Shown here: in pieces, positions 1 through 7,476 of the stretch | How positions within the stretch are numbered: the first letter of the stretch is position 1 | Layout of the letters: each line of letters starts with the position of its first letter | Source: an uncultured Corynebacterium sp. | Lineage (GTDB): Bacteria > Actinomycetota > Actinomycetes > Mycobacteriales > Mycobacteriaceae | Length of the DNA: 41,877 bases | Direction of reading: 5' to 3' | Assembly: GCA_943914465.1 (NCBI GenBank) | Contig: CALUCD010000013.1 | Coordinates: forward strand, 1-41,877 | Made by a program: the position numbers and the translations under genes | The notes under the pieces: generated by a model | The model's database searches: none | What the model was told of the DNA's origin: nothing | The model's input: only the letters and a program-made list of their open reading frames with translations

Positions 1-1505
1 TTTCCGGGCTGCCAGGTTGCATGACGAATGAGCTGCTCGAGTTCCCGAACGGCGTTATTGGCGTCGCACAGAACCTTGAGACCGATTCCATCGGTGTTGT
101 GGTCTTAGGTAACTTCGAGACCCTCACCGAGGGTGACAAAGTCAAGCGGACCGGTGAGGTCCTTTCTATTCCGGTTGGGGAGAACTTCCTCGGCCGTGTG
201 ATTAACCCGCTCGGCCAGCCCATCGACGGTCTTGGCCCGATCGACTCCGATGAAGAGCGTGCTCTGGAGCTCCAGGCCGCAGGCGTGCTCGACCGCCAGC
301 CGGTGGAAGAGCCGATGCAGACCGGGCTTAAAGCAATCGACGCGATGACCCCGATTGGCCGTGGCCAGCGTCAGCTGATCATTGGTGACCGCAAGACGGG
401 TAAAACAGCCGTCTGCATCGACACCATTTTGAACCAGAAGGCGTACTGGGAAACCGGTGACCCATCGAAGCAGGTCCGGTGTATTTACGTTGCTGTGGGC
501 CAGAAGGGTTCCACCATTGCCGGTGTGCGCCAAACGTTGGAAGAGGCGGGTGCGCTGGAGTACACCACGATCGTGGCGGCCCCGGCTTCCGATTCCGCGG
601 GTTTCAAGTGGCTTGCCCCGTTCGCAGGTGCCGCGCTTGGACAGCACTGGATGTACCAGGGCAAGCACGTGCTGGTCATCTACGATGACCTGACCAAACA
701 GGCCGAAGCGTACCGTGCGATTTCGCTGCTGCTGCGCCGCCCACCGGGCCGCGAAGCTTACCCGGGCGATGTGTTCTACCTGCACTCTCGCTTGCTCGAG
801 CGCGCTGCGAAGCTGAATGATGAGCTTGGTGCGGGCTCGCTGACAGCGCTGCCGATCATCGAGACCAAAGCCAATGACGTCGGCGCGTTCATTCCGACCA
901 ACGTCATCTCTATTACGGACGGCCAGTGCTTCCTGCAGTCTGACCTGTTCAACCAGGGTGTTCGCCCGGCAATCGACGTTGGTATTTCCGTGTCGCGTGT
1001 TGGCGGTGCCGCACAGACGAAGGGTATGAAGAAAGTCGCCGGTAACCTGCGTCTGGACCTGGCCGCGTACCGTGACCTCGAATCCTTCGCGGCGTTCGCG
1101 TCCGATCTTGATGCTGCTTCGAAGAAGCAGCTCGAGCGTGGTCAGCGCCTGGTTGAGCTGTTAAAGCAGTCAGAGAACTCGCCGCAGCCGGTTGAGTTCC
1201 AGATTGTCTCCATCTGGGCGGCCAACCAGGGCGTCTTCGATGTCGTTCCCGTTGAGGACGTTCGCCGCTACGAGTTCGAGCTGCAAGAGCAGATCCGTGC
1301 AACCGCTCCGGAGGTCTATGAGCAGATTGCCGGCGGAGCCCAGCTGAGTGAAGAATCGCAGCAGGCCATCCTGCGTGTCAATGAGCAGTTTGCTCGCACG
1401 TTCCAGGCCTCGTCCGGTGAGCGCATTGTGCGCGAAGCGGAGGCGGATGCCCTTGAGTCCTCGCAGGTGTCCAAGAACCAGCTCAACGTCAGCCGGTCGT
1501 CGTAA
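1..1505 (+). CDS. atpA: ATP synthase F1 subunit alpha, 5' end missing
   Basis: This is the regulatory/catalytic-interface alpha subunit of the membrane-bound F1Fo ATP synthase. The frame is open from base 3 (reading SGLPGC before the first ATG at 21), so the gene begins outside the window and roughly 45-55 N-terminal residues are absent. Counting from the ATG at 21, the Walker A loop GDRKTGKT is at residues 122-129. The conserved SVSRVGGAAQTKGMKKVAG segment, which carries the arginine finger region, lies near residues 321-339. The C-terminal helical domain is complete and the gene stops at 1505. The ATG at 21 is an internal Met, because alpha subunits normally have the beta-barrel strand before the SGLP motif. 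The next gene, atpG, follows after 57 bp, in standard atp operon order. Identification is certain from motif content and from the atpG-atpD-atpC genes downstream. Confidence 0.98.
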   Translation, partial: SGLPGCMTNELLEFPNGVIGVAQNLETDSIGVVVLGNFETLTEGDKVKRTGEVLSIPVGENFLGRVINPLGQPIDGLGPIDSDEERALELQAAGVLDRQPVEEPMQTGLKAIDAMTPIGRGQRQLIIGDRKTGKTAVCIDTILNQKAYWETGDPSKQVRCIYVAVGQKGSTIAGVRQTLEEAGALEYTTIVAAPASDSAGFKWLAPFAGAALGQHWMYQGKHVLVIYDDLTKQAEAYRAISLLLRRPPGREAYPGDVFYLHSRLLERAAKLNDELGAGSLTALPIIETKANDVGAFIPTNVISITDGQCFLQSDLFNQGVRPAIDVGISVSRVGGAAQTKGMKKVAGNLRLDLAAYRDLESFAAFASDLDAASKKQLERGQRLVELLKQSENSPQPVEFQIVSIWAANQGVFDVVPVEDVRRYEFELQEQIRATAPEVYEQIAGGAQLSEESQQAILRVNEQFARTFQASSGERIVREAEADALESSQVSKNQLNVSRSS

Positions 1506-1562
1506 AGCAAACGCTCATTGCTGACAACGACCTAGAAACGAAAGGAAGGGAGGAACGACACC

Positions 1563-2537
1563 ATGGCAACACTTCGCGAATTGCGTGACCGAATTCGGTC
1601 AGTCAACTCTACGAAGAAAATCACGAAAGCTCAGGAGCTGATCGCGACATCGCAGATCACGAAAGCTCAGCAGCGCGTCGCCGCTGCAAAGCCATACGCC
1701 GATGAGCTGAAAGACGTCATGGAACGCCTCGCGGCCGCGAGCTCCCTCGACCACCCCATGCTCCACGAGCGTGAAAACGGTCGAGTCGCGGCGATCCTCG
1801 TGGTCACTTCTGACCGCGGTATGGCTGGCGGGTATAACCACAACGTGTTGAAAAAGGCTGCGCAGCTTGAACGCATGCTGAAAGACGCCGGGTACGACGT
1901 GGTGCGCTACGTCACTGGAAACAAGGGCGTGACCCACTACAAGTTCCGCGGCATGGACGTCGCCGGTGCGTCAACCGGCTGGTCCCAACAGCCGACGTGG
2001 GAGGGCACGCACGATGTGCGGCGTCACATGATCGAAGGCTTCATGGCCGGCTCCGAAGGCACGACACCAGGGCGCGAAAGCGTCACCGGTGCCGACGGGC
2101 AGGACGTGCGCGGCTTCGATCAGGTGCACGTGGTCTACACCGAGTTCGTCTCCATGCTGACGCAGGAAGCAACCGTGCACCAGCTGCTTCCCATCGAGCC
2201 GGTGCTGTCCGAGGCTAGCTACGAGTATGAGCACATGCTCGCTGAAAACGAAGGCGTCGGCCCGGACATGGAGTTCGAGCCGGACCCCGATACGCTTATG
2301 GACGAGCTGTTGCCGGTCTACGTCTCTCGCGCCTTGTTCTCGATCTTCTTGGAGGCCTCGGCGTCGGAGTCCGCTTCACGCCGAACCGCGATGAAGAACG
2401 CAACGGACAACGCGACCGACTTGGCCAACCAGTTGTCTCGCGAGGCAAACCAACTCCGTCAGGCAAAAATCACCCAGGAAATCACCGAGATTATCGGCGG
2501 CGCAGGCGCGTTGTCCGGTAGTGAAGAAAGTGACTAA
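1563..2537 (+). CDS. atpG: ATP synthase F1 subunit gamma
   Basis: This is the central rotor-shaft subunit of F1, which couples proton-driven rotation to conformational change in the alpha/beta hexamer. The 324-residue product starts with the conserved N-terminal helix MATLRELRDRIRSVNSTKKITKAQELI and ends with the C-terminal helix around ASESASRRTAMKNATDNATDLANQL, the two halves of the coiled-coil shaft. It is longer than the approximately 287 residues of the E. coli protein. The extra length is in the middle domain, including an acidic stretch near residues 230-245, as is usual in actinobacteria. The start ATG is preceded by a strong ribosome binding site (GGGAGG at 1548-1553, 9 nt away). The gene lies between atpA and atpD, and atpD begins 3 bp after its stop, which implies translational coupling. 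Confidence 0.98.
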   Translation: MATLRELRDRIRSVNSTKKITKAQELIATSQITKAQQRVAAAKPYADELKDVMERLAAASSLDHPMLHERENGRVAAILVVTSDRGMAGGYNHNVLKKAAQLERMLKDAGYDVVRYVTGNKGVTHYKFRGMDVAGASTGWSQQPTWEGTHDVRRHMIEGFMAGSEGTTPGRESVTGADGQDVRGFDQVHVVYTEFVSMLTQEATVHQLLPIEPVLSEASYEYEHMLAENEGVGPDMEFEPDPDTLMDELLPVYVSRALFSIFLEASASESASRRTAMKNATDNATDLANQLSREANQLRQAKITQEITEIIGGAGALSGSEESD

Positions 2538-2540
2538 ATC

Positions 2541-4070
2541 ATGACTACTGCTCACAACTTTGCTGAGCGCAACGACGAGGCTGCGGCCGAGGCCATGACC
2601 CTGGCTGATGACCAGGGCGAGGTTCGTGCCGCTCGCGGGGAGGAAACCCAGAACCCGCGCGGGTCGGAGAACGGCCGTGTCGTCCGCGTGATCGGTGCAG
2701 TCGTTGACGTGGAGTTCCCACGTGGCGAGCTGCCTGCGCTCTACAACGCGCTTGAGGTCGAGATTGACCTCAACGAAATGTCCCGCACCATCGTGCTCGA
2801 GGTCGCCCAGTTCCTGGGTGACAACCTTGTTCGCACAATCGCCATGGCGCCCACCGACGGCCTTGTCCGCGGCGCGCAGGTGGCTGATACCGGCAATCCG
2901 ATCTCGGTGCCGGTGGGCGACCAGGTCAAGGGCCACGTTTTCAACGCGCTCGGCGACTGCCTTGATGACCCGTCGGTGGGCAAGGATGGCGAGCGTTGGG
3001 GCATCCACCGCGAGCCACCAGCGTTTAAGGACCTCGAAGGTAAGACCGAGATCCTCGAGACCGGTATTAAGGTCATTGACCTGCTCACCCCGTACGTCAA
3101 GGGCGGCAAGATTGGCCTGTTCGGCGGCGCTGGTGTGGGTAAGACCGTGCTCATCCAGGAGATGATTACGCGTATTGCCCGCGAGTTCTCGGGTACCTCC
3201 GTGTTCGCTGGTGTCGGTGAGCGCACCCGTGAGGGCACCGACCTGTTCCTTGAGATGGAAGACATGGGCGTGCTGCCAGACACCGCCTTGGTGTTCGGCC
3301 AGATGGATGAGCCGCCCGGGGTTCGTATGCGCGTGGCCCTGTCCGGTCTGACCATGGCGGAGTACTTCCGCGATGTGCAGAACCAGGACGTGCTGCTGTT
3401 CATCGACAACATCTTCCGTTTCACCCAGGCCGGCTCCGAGGTGTCGACCCTGCTGGGCCGTATGCCGTCCGCCGTGGGTTACCAGCCCACCCTGGCCGAC
3501 GAGATGGGTGTGCTCCAAGAGCGCATTACCTCGACGAAGGGCCGTTCGATCACCTCTCTGCAGGCCGTGTACGTGCCGGCGGATGACTACACTGACCCGG
3601 CTCCTGCAACGACGTTCGCGCACCTGGATGCAACGACCGAGCTTTCACGCTCCATCGCATCGAAGGGTATCTACCCGGCTGTGGACCCACTGACCTCGAC
3701 CTCGCGCATCCTTGAGCCTGGCATCGTGGGCGAGCGTCACTACGGCGTCGCGCAGAAGGTCATCGGTATCCTTCAGAAGAATAAGGAGCTGCAGGACATC
3801 ATCGCCATCCTTGGTATGGACGAGCTGTCCGAAGAAGACAAGATCACCGTGCAGCGCGCGCGTAAGATCCAGCGCTTCTTGGGTCAGAACTTCTTCGTGG
3901 CCAAGAAGTTCACCGGTGATGAGGGCTCCTACGTGCCGCTTGAAGAGACGATCGAGGCCTTCGACAAGCTGGCTGAGGGCGAGTTCGACCACTACCCGGA
4001 GCAGGCGTTCAACAACCTTGGTGGGCTCGAGGACGTTGAAGCTCGCTACAAGCAGCTGCAGGAATCCTAA
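2541..4070 (+). CDS. atpD: ATP synthase F1 subunit beta
   Basis: This is the catalytic subunit of F1. Walker A GGAGVGKT is at residues 195-202 and the catalytic GERTRE segment at 226-231. The DNIFRFTQAGSEVS segment follows the Walker B strand. The product is 509 residues, about 25-28 longer than the C. glutamicum protein as I remember it. The surplus is an acidic, Glu/Asp/Ala-rich N-terminal extension ahead of the first barrel strand, which begins around GRVVRVIGAVVDVEF (residue 46). The ribosome binding site before the ATG at 2541 is weak (GAAAG in the atpG tail), as expected for coupling to atpG, which stops 3 bp earlier. An internal ATG at 2595 could give a shorter, more typical N-terminus, so the exact start is less certain than the identity. 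Confidence 0.98.
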   Translation: MTTAHNFAERNDEAAAEAMTLADDQGEVRAARGEETQNPRGSENGRVVRVIGAVVDVEFPRGELPALYNALEVEIDLNEMSRTIVLEVAQFLGDNLVRTIAMAPTDGLVRGAQVADTGNPISVPVGDQVKGHVFNALGDCLDDPSVGKDGERWGIHREPPAFKDLEGKTEILETGIKVIDLLTPYVKGGKIGLFGGAGVGKTVLIQEMITRIAREFSGTSVFAGVGERTREGTDLFLEMEDMGVLPDTALVFGQMDEPPGVRMRVALSGLTMAEYFRDVQNQDVLLFIDNIFRFTQAGSEVSTLLGRMPSAVGYQPTLADEMGVLQERITSTKGRSITSLQAVYVPADDYTDPAPATTFAHLDATTELSRSIASKGIYPAVDPLTSTSRILEPGIVGERHYGVAQKVIGILQKNKELQDIIAILGMDELSEEDKITVQRARKIQRFLGQNFFVAKKFTGDEGSYVPLEETIEAFDKLAEGEFDHYPEQAFNNLGGLEDVEARYKQLQES

Positions 4071-4079
4071 GGAGTAGCC

Positions 4080-4448
4080 ATGGCTGAACTTACCGCTCAA
4101 CTGGTCGCAGTGGACCGCTTGCTTTGGCAAGGTCAGGCAAGCATTGTGACTGCTCAGACCACCGAAGGTGAGATCGGCATCCTGCCGGGCCACGAGCCGT
4201 TCCTTGGCCAGCTCAAGGACAACGGTGTGGTGACCATCAATCCGGTCGACGGTGAGCGAATTGTTGCCGCCGTTCAGGGTGGGTTTCTGGCAGTTCAAGG
4301 CGAACGTGTCACGGTGCTCGCCGACTACGCTGTGTTTGCCAGCGAGGTTGACGCGTCTGCAGCCGAATCTGGGCTTGCGGATGAGGATGCTGCGGTCAAG
4401 GCACGCGCTGGAGCGGAGCTCGCTGCAGTGCGGCGTGCCTCGAGGTAG
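4080..4448 (+). CDS. atpC: ATP synthase F1 subunit epsilon
   Basis: This small F1 stalk subunit contacts gamma and the c-ring and can act as an inhibitor of ATP hydrolysis. The 122-residue product has the typical beta-sandwich opening (LTAQLVAVDRLLWQGQASIV, then TEGEIGILPGHEPFLGQL) and a short, alanine-rich C-terminal region. An AAGGAG ribosome binding site overlaps the atpD stop codon and sits a few bases before the ATG. It is the last gene of the atp operon: a strong intrinsic terminator starts 25 bp after its stop. The C-terminal helical part is shorter than in E. coli (about 139 residues), as is common in mycolic-acid actinobacteria. Confidence 0.96.
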   Translation: MAELTAQLVAVDRLLWQGQASIVTAQTTEGEIGILPGHEPFLGQLKDNGVVTINPVDGERIVAAVQGGFLAVQGERVTVLADYAVFASEVDASAAESGLADEDAAVKARAGAELAAVRRASR

Positions 4449-4472
4449 GCGCACGCAATAGGCCGATTCATT

Positions 4473-4526
4473 CACGTACCGCCCTGGGTTCGATCGCACA
4501 CGAACCCAGGGCGGTACGTGTTTTGC
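4473..4526 (+). terminator. intrinsic terminator of the atp operon
   Basis: A perfect 20-bp inverted repeat has arms at 4473-4492 and 4501-4520 around an 8-nt loop, followed by TTTT at 4521-4524. The arms are GC-rich with no mismatch. It lies directly downstream of atpC and no plus-strand gene starts until about 4711, so it is read as the operon terminator. The stem is symmetric, but the reverse strand lacks an equally clear T run. Confidence 0.93.
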
Positions 4527-4710
4527 CGTACCTGATGCACTCCCGGCGCCCGTCGCGGCGACGAGAAGGCTTGACAGGACACAGCGGGCTGCACAGGTGG
4601 CCCCAATTCATAAATGATTGTTCTTGATAGTGGCGCGAACGAGACTAAGCTTGTTCAAAATGCGTTGTGGATAGTGGCGCAAACCTGCCCCTGGGCGAAC
4701 GATTGAGAGC
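4527..4710. other. intergenic region with a duplicated 15-base element
   Basis: This non-coding stretch lies between the atp terminator and the DUF2550 gene. It contains GATAGTGGCGC at 4626-4636 and again at 4670-4680, each followed by [G/A]AAC, so 14 of 15 bases are repeated with a 44-bp offset. I see no ORF with coding character. It presumably holds the promoter or operator of the downstream gene, but no well-placed -10 hexamer stands out. Confidence 0.5.
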
Positions 4711-5184
4711 GTGGTGCGGATGGAGATCCTGGGATATCTGGTTCTTCTCGTGCTCGCGGTGGCGTGCGTGGCAGTTATCTGGCGGTTCACGATGTTTCGC
4801 AACTCAGGTGCCCAGGGCCTTCTGCGAACGCTCCCAGCCGAAGGGGCGCACGGTTGGCGCCACGGCGTGCTCCGCTACATGGGGGAAGAGGCGCGCTTTT
4901 ACAAGCTGCGCTCACTGTCATTCAAATACGACCTGTCGTGGGACCGTCGCACGGTAACGTTCAACGGGTTTCGGAAACTCTCGGCCGCTGAAGCGGATTT
5001 CATGCCTGGCATCGAGGCGGTGCTGCAACTTTCGGGCCCTGACGGTGATTTTGAGCTCGCCGCAGCGCGTCACGCTGAGATGGCGTTGGTGTCCTGGGTT
5101 GAGTCCGCTCCGGACCTGCGCGCCCAGCGCGAAGACATGAATGCGCTCGCTGAGCGCGCGCACCGCGGGCGCCGGCAACGGTAG
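4711..5184 (+). CDS. DUF2550 family membrane-anchored protein
   Basis: This actinobacterial protein of unknown function resembles the DUF2550 family usually found just after the atp operon. The product is up to 157 residues. It has one N-terminal membrane helix (EILGYLVLLVLAVACVAVIW, about residues 5-24) and a soluble domain with the family-typical GWRHGVLRYMGEEARFYKLRSL segment and an EADFMPG segment. The C-terminus is rich in Arg. The topology is probably N-out/C-in, judged from the basic residues after the helix. GTG codons at 4711 and 4714 and an ATG at 4720 are in frame. Only a weak GAGAG ribosome binding site precedes them, so the start is uncertain. The gene is 32 bp upstream of nucS, but nucS has its own promoter. 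Confidence 0.8.
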   Translation: MVRMEILGYLVLLVLAVACVAVIWRFTMFRNSGAQGLLRTLPAEGAHGWRHGVLRYMGEEARFYKLRSLSFKYDLSWDRRTVTFNGFRKLSAAEADFMPGIEAVLQLSGPDGDFELAAARHAEMALVSWVESAPDLRAQREDMNALAERAHRGRRQR

Positions 5185-5203
5185 ATACCGATAGGTACCG
5201 ATG

Positions 5204-5209
5204 TACCCT
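5204..5209 (+). promoter_or_regulatory. -10 box TACCCT for leaderless nucS
   Basis: TACCCT matches TANNNT and ends 7 nt before the nucS ATG at 5217. Transcription would therefore start at or next to the start codon. No ribosome binding site is present. Confidence 0.6.
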
Positions 5210-5216
5210 AAGAGCC

Positions 5217-5909
5217 ATGCGTCTTGTCATTGCTCGCTGCTCTGTGGACTACGTTGGCCGGCTCGACGCGCATCTTCCGTCGGCACTGCGGCTCATTTTG
5301 ATCAAAGCTGACGGGTCAGTGTCGATTCATGCGGATGACCGAGCCTACAAGCCGTTGAATTGGATGACACCGCCATGTGTCGTTCGCGAGGAGGCAGTGG
5401 TTGACATCGACGGTGGCGATACGGGCGAGCAATTGTGGATCGTAGAAAATCCGAAGGGTGAGCAGCTGCGTATCGGCATTGAGGAGGTCGTGAGCGATAC
5501 ATCGTTTGAGCTCGGTGTGGATCCGGGACTGGTCAAAGACGGGGTAGAGGCCCATCTGCAAGAACTGCTCGCTGAGCACATCTCCACCCTGGGGGAGGGC
5601 TATACGCTCATTCGCCGGGAATACCCGACAGCGATTGGCCCGGTAGACATCCTGGCACGGGATCGCTCCGGTGCCACGGTTGCGGTTGAAGTGAAACGCC
5701 GCGGCGGGATTGACGGGGTCGAGCAACTCACGCGGTACGTGGAGTTGCTCGACCGTGATGAGCTCCTGCGCCCGGTTTCAGGTGTCTTCGCCGCCCAGGA
5801 AATCAAACCGCAAGCCCGCACGCTTGCCGAAGATCGGGGAATCCGGTGCGTGACACTTGATTACGCCGAACTGCGCGGCATTGAGTCGGACGAATTGCGC
5901 CTGTTTTAG
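5217..5909 (+). CDS. nucS: mismatch-specific endonuclease NucS (EndoMS)
   Basis: NucS cleaves both strands at mismatched bases and provides non-canonical mismatch repair in actinobacteria, which lack MutS/MutL. The 230-residue product has the N-terminal DNA-binding/dimerisation domain, containing WMTPPCVV near residues 49-56. It also has a C-terminal RecB-like nuclease domain with the PD-(D/E)xK signature: D144 in GPVDIL, then E158 and K160 in VAVEVKRR. The C-terminus ends in LRLF, consistent with the beta-clamp-binding tail known for this family. The start ATG is 7 nt after a TACCCT hexamer and has no ribosome binding site, so leaderless translation is likely. The downstream gene begins 14 bp after the stop from its own -10 box. 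Confidence 0.95.
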   Translation: MRLVIARCSVDYVGRLDAHLPSALRLILIKADGSVSIHADDRAYKPLNWMTPPCVVREEAVVDIDGGDTGEQLWIVENPKGEQLRIGIEEVVSDTSFELGVDPGLVKDGVEAHLQELLAEHISTLGEGYTLIRREYPTAIGPVDILARDRSGATVAVEVKRRGGIDGVEQLTRYVELLDRDELLRPVSGVFAAQEIKPQARTLAEDRGIRCVTLDYAELRGIESDELRLF

Positions 5910-5910
5910 C

Positions 5911-5916
5911 TAAAGT
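5911..5916 (+). promoter_or_regulatory. -10 box TAAAGT for a leaderless small zinc protein
   Basis: TAAAGT matches TANNNT, begins 2 bp after the nucS stop codon, and ends 7 nt before the ATG at 5924. It favours that ATG over the upstream in-frame GTG at 5915, which lies inside the hexamer. Confidence 0.55.
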
Positions 5917-5923
5917 GCGCACC

Positions 5924-6211
5924 ATGGGGCGAAAGAACCGGCGGTTGAACCAAAGCCCCCGTTATGTCTTGCCGCGCGACGGGTCGACGTTCATCGGCGC
6001 CCAAGAAGAGCCTGGGCCGGCCTGGACACATGGGGAGATCTATGTTGTCAGGCAGATCGGCTCGGCGGCGGCACAAAAGTTCTATGTCTGCCCAGGGTGC
6101 AATCAGAACATTCCGCCAGGGGTCGCCCACGTGGTCGCCTGGCCGAAGGAATCAGGCCGGGGTGCTGAGGACCGGCGCCACTGGCACCGGCATTGTTGGC
6201 AGCGCCGATAG
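5924..6211 (+). CDS. small conserved protein with a treble-clef/HNH-like zinc site
   Basis: This is a 95-residue basic protein. It contains CPGC (Cys56 and Cys59), then H69 in GVAHVV, and a C-terminal RRHWHRHC segment (H86, H88, H90, C91). The order C-x2-C ... H ... H-x3-H-C looks like a treble-clef zinc finger of the HNH type, but I cannot see a full nuclease active site. I recall similar small proteins next to nucS in other actinobacteria, so the neighbourhood may be conserved. No function is assigned. The start at 5924 is chosen because it lies 7 nt after a TANNNT -10 box. A nucleic-acid-binding role is plausible but unproven. Confidence 0.75.
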   Translation: MGRKNRRLNQSPRYVLPRDGSTFIGAQEEPGPAWTHGEIYVVRQIGSAAAQKFYVCPGCNQNIPPGVAHVVAWPKESGRGAEDRRHWHRHCWQRR

Positions 6212-6217
6212 GCTCGG

Positions 6218-6223
6218 TAGGCT
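6218..6223 (+). promoter_or_regulatory. -10 box TAGGCT for a leaderless thiamine-binding-type gene
   Basis: TAGGCT matches TANNNT and ends 8 nt before the ATG at 6232. No ribosome binding site is visible between them. Confidence 0.55.
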
Positions 6224-6231
6224 TAAGAGCC

Positions 6232-6543
6232 ATGATCGCCGCATTCTCTGTCGCGCCCACTGTCACACCTGAGAGTTCTGCTGAAATGTCTGCCGCTGTT
6301 GCGCGTGCCGTGCGGGTTGTGCGGGAATCGGGGCTGCCCAATGAGACGAATGCAATGTTCACTACCATTGAGGGGGAGTGGGACGAGGTCATGGACGTGA
6401 TCAAGCGGGCGACGGCGGCGGTTGAGGAGGTTTCTCCTCGGGTATCCCTTGTCATCAAGGCGGATATCCGGCCAGGGTATACGAATATGATGACGCAGAA
6501 AATCGAATCACTGAACAAGCACTTCGAAGGTGAGGGCCAGTAA
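6232..6543 (+). CDS. MTH1187/YkoF-type thiamine-binding protein
   Basis: The 103-residue product matches the MTH1187 (DUF77) thiamine-binding domain. It starts with the beta-strand IAAFSVAPT, followed by a helix with SSAEMSAAVARAVRVVRESG. Next come the family-typical NAMFTTIEGEWDEVMDVIKRA and the closing strand RVSLVIKADIRPG. Such proteins bind thiamine or related ligands as small ferredoxin-like oligomers, but the physiological role is not well settled. An in-frame TTG at 6193 would add residues without family similarity, so the ATG at 6232 is used. The stop TAA is immediately followed by the ATG of the next gene (TAAATG), so the two are probably co-transcribed. Confidence 0.85.
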   Translation: MIAAFSVAPTVTPESSAEMSAAVARAVRVVRESGLPNETNAMFTTIEGEWDEVMDVIKRATAAVEEVSPRVSLVIKADIRPGYTNMMTQKIESLNKHFEGEGQ

Positions 6544-7464
6544 ATGGCTGAACTTGGTGGGGCGTTCGGCGCCGGGGCAATCGATTTGGGTCAACTCGCG
6601 GAGCAGGCGCAAGCGCGCCGAGAAATGGAGACCACCCCGTTTGCGCCGTTCATTACGGTGACTGAGGCTGACCTGGAATCGCGGGTGTTTCAGCGTTCAG
6701 CCCAGATTCCGGTGGTGCTGGTGGTTGGCACCTCGCGCTCAGAGGAATCTGAAGCGCTGCGGGAGACGCTATCGACCCTGGCTCAGGGGCAGCGTGAGTT
6801 CTTGGTTGCGTACCTGGACGCCGATTCAAGCCCTCAGCTCGTCCAGCTGCTTGGTGTGCGCGCGTTGCCGACAGTCCTCGCCCTTGCAGCGGGCCGACCG
6901 GTTGCCAGCTTTGAGGGTAACCAACCTGCCGCAGAGCTCAAGCAGTGGGTGGAAGCACTGGTACAGAACGTGGGGCCGCAGCTCGAGGGGCTGGGTGAGA
7001 GCGGCGGCGAGGTCGAAGCTGACGAGGAGGCTGCCCACGGCTCGAGTTTCGCAGCGGCGAACGCTGCGTTGAGTGCGGGCGATTTCGACGCCGCCATCGC
7101 GCTTTACGACGATGTCTTGGCCGCCGATCCGGCCAACAGCGAGGCGAAGCGCGCAAAGGCTGCGGTGTATGTGGTGAAGCGATTGGATCCGCTCAACCGT
7201 GACAGCGACCCGATTCAAGAGGCTGACGCGGCACCGCAAGATGCGACGAAGCAACTCGTCGCTGCTGACGCCGAGGTGCTGGCGCAAGAGCCCGAGCGAG
7301 CATTCGATCGCCTTTTGCGTGTGGTTCAATCCGACCCAGCAGGCCCCGCCGGGGCCGCAGCGTCAGAGGCGAAGGAGCGCCTGTTTGAGTTGTTCACACT
7401 GTTTGACCCGGCGGATCCGCGGGTCATCCAGGCGAGGACCAAGCTTGCCAGCGCGCTTTTTTAA
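6544..7464 (+). CDS. thioredoxin-like/TPR protein (YbbN/CnoX-like)
   Basis: The 306-residue cytosolic protein has a thioredoxin fold at about residues 35-140: strands IPVVLVVGTS and FLVAYLDAD, and the cis-Pro loop VRALPTVLAL. TPR-like helices follow (SFAAANAALSAGDFDAAIALYDDVLAADPANSEAKRAKAAV and the C-terminal AKERLFELFTLF). This matches YbbN/CnoX co-chaperones. The position of the CxxC active site is occupied by SRSEES, so it should have no disulfide redox activity, which is common in this family. The gene directly follows the thiamine-binding-type gene (stop and start abut), with GGTGAGG as ribosome binding site. It converges on glgB, with 12 bp between the stop codons. Confidence 0.85.
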   Translation: MAELGGAFGAGAIDLGQLAEQAQARREMETTPFAPFITVTEADLESRVFQRSAQIPVVLVVGTSRSEESEALRETLSTLAQGQREFLVAYLDADSSPQLVQLLGVRALPTVLALAAGRPVASFEGNQPAAELKQWVEALVQNVGPQLEGLGESGGEVEADEEAAHGSSFAAANAALSAGDFDAAIALYDDVLAADPANSEAKRAKAAVYVVKRLDPLNRDSDPIQEADAAPQDATKQLVAADAEVLAQEPERAFDRLLRVVQSDPAGPAGAAASEAKERLFELFTLFDPADPRVIQARTKLASALF

Positions 7465-7476
7465 GCTTGAGCGCTT

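Noticed and set aside
2376..3623. Long minus-strand open frame (about 415 codons) opposite atpG/atpD
   Set aside because: It is a by-product of GC-rich codon bias. The peptide is His/Arg-rich, matches no family, and lies fully antisense to highly conserved atpD.
7440..7469. Inverted repeat CAAGCTT...AAGCTTG between the thioredoxin-like gene and glgB as a terminator
   Set aside because: The T run is in the loop rather than after the stem, and AAGCTT is self-complementary, so a chance match is likely.
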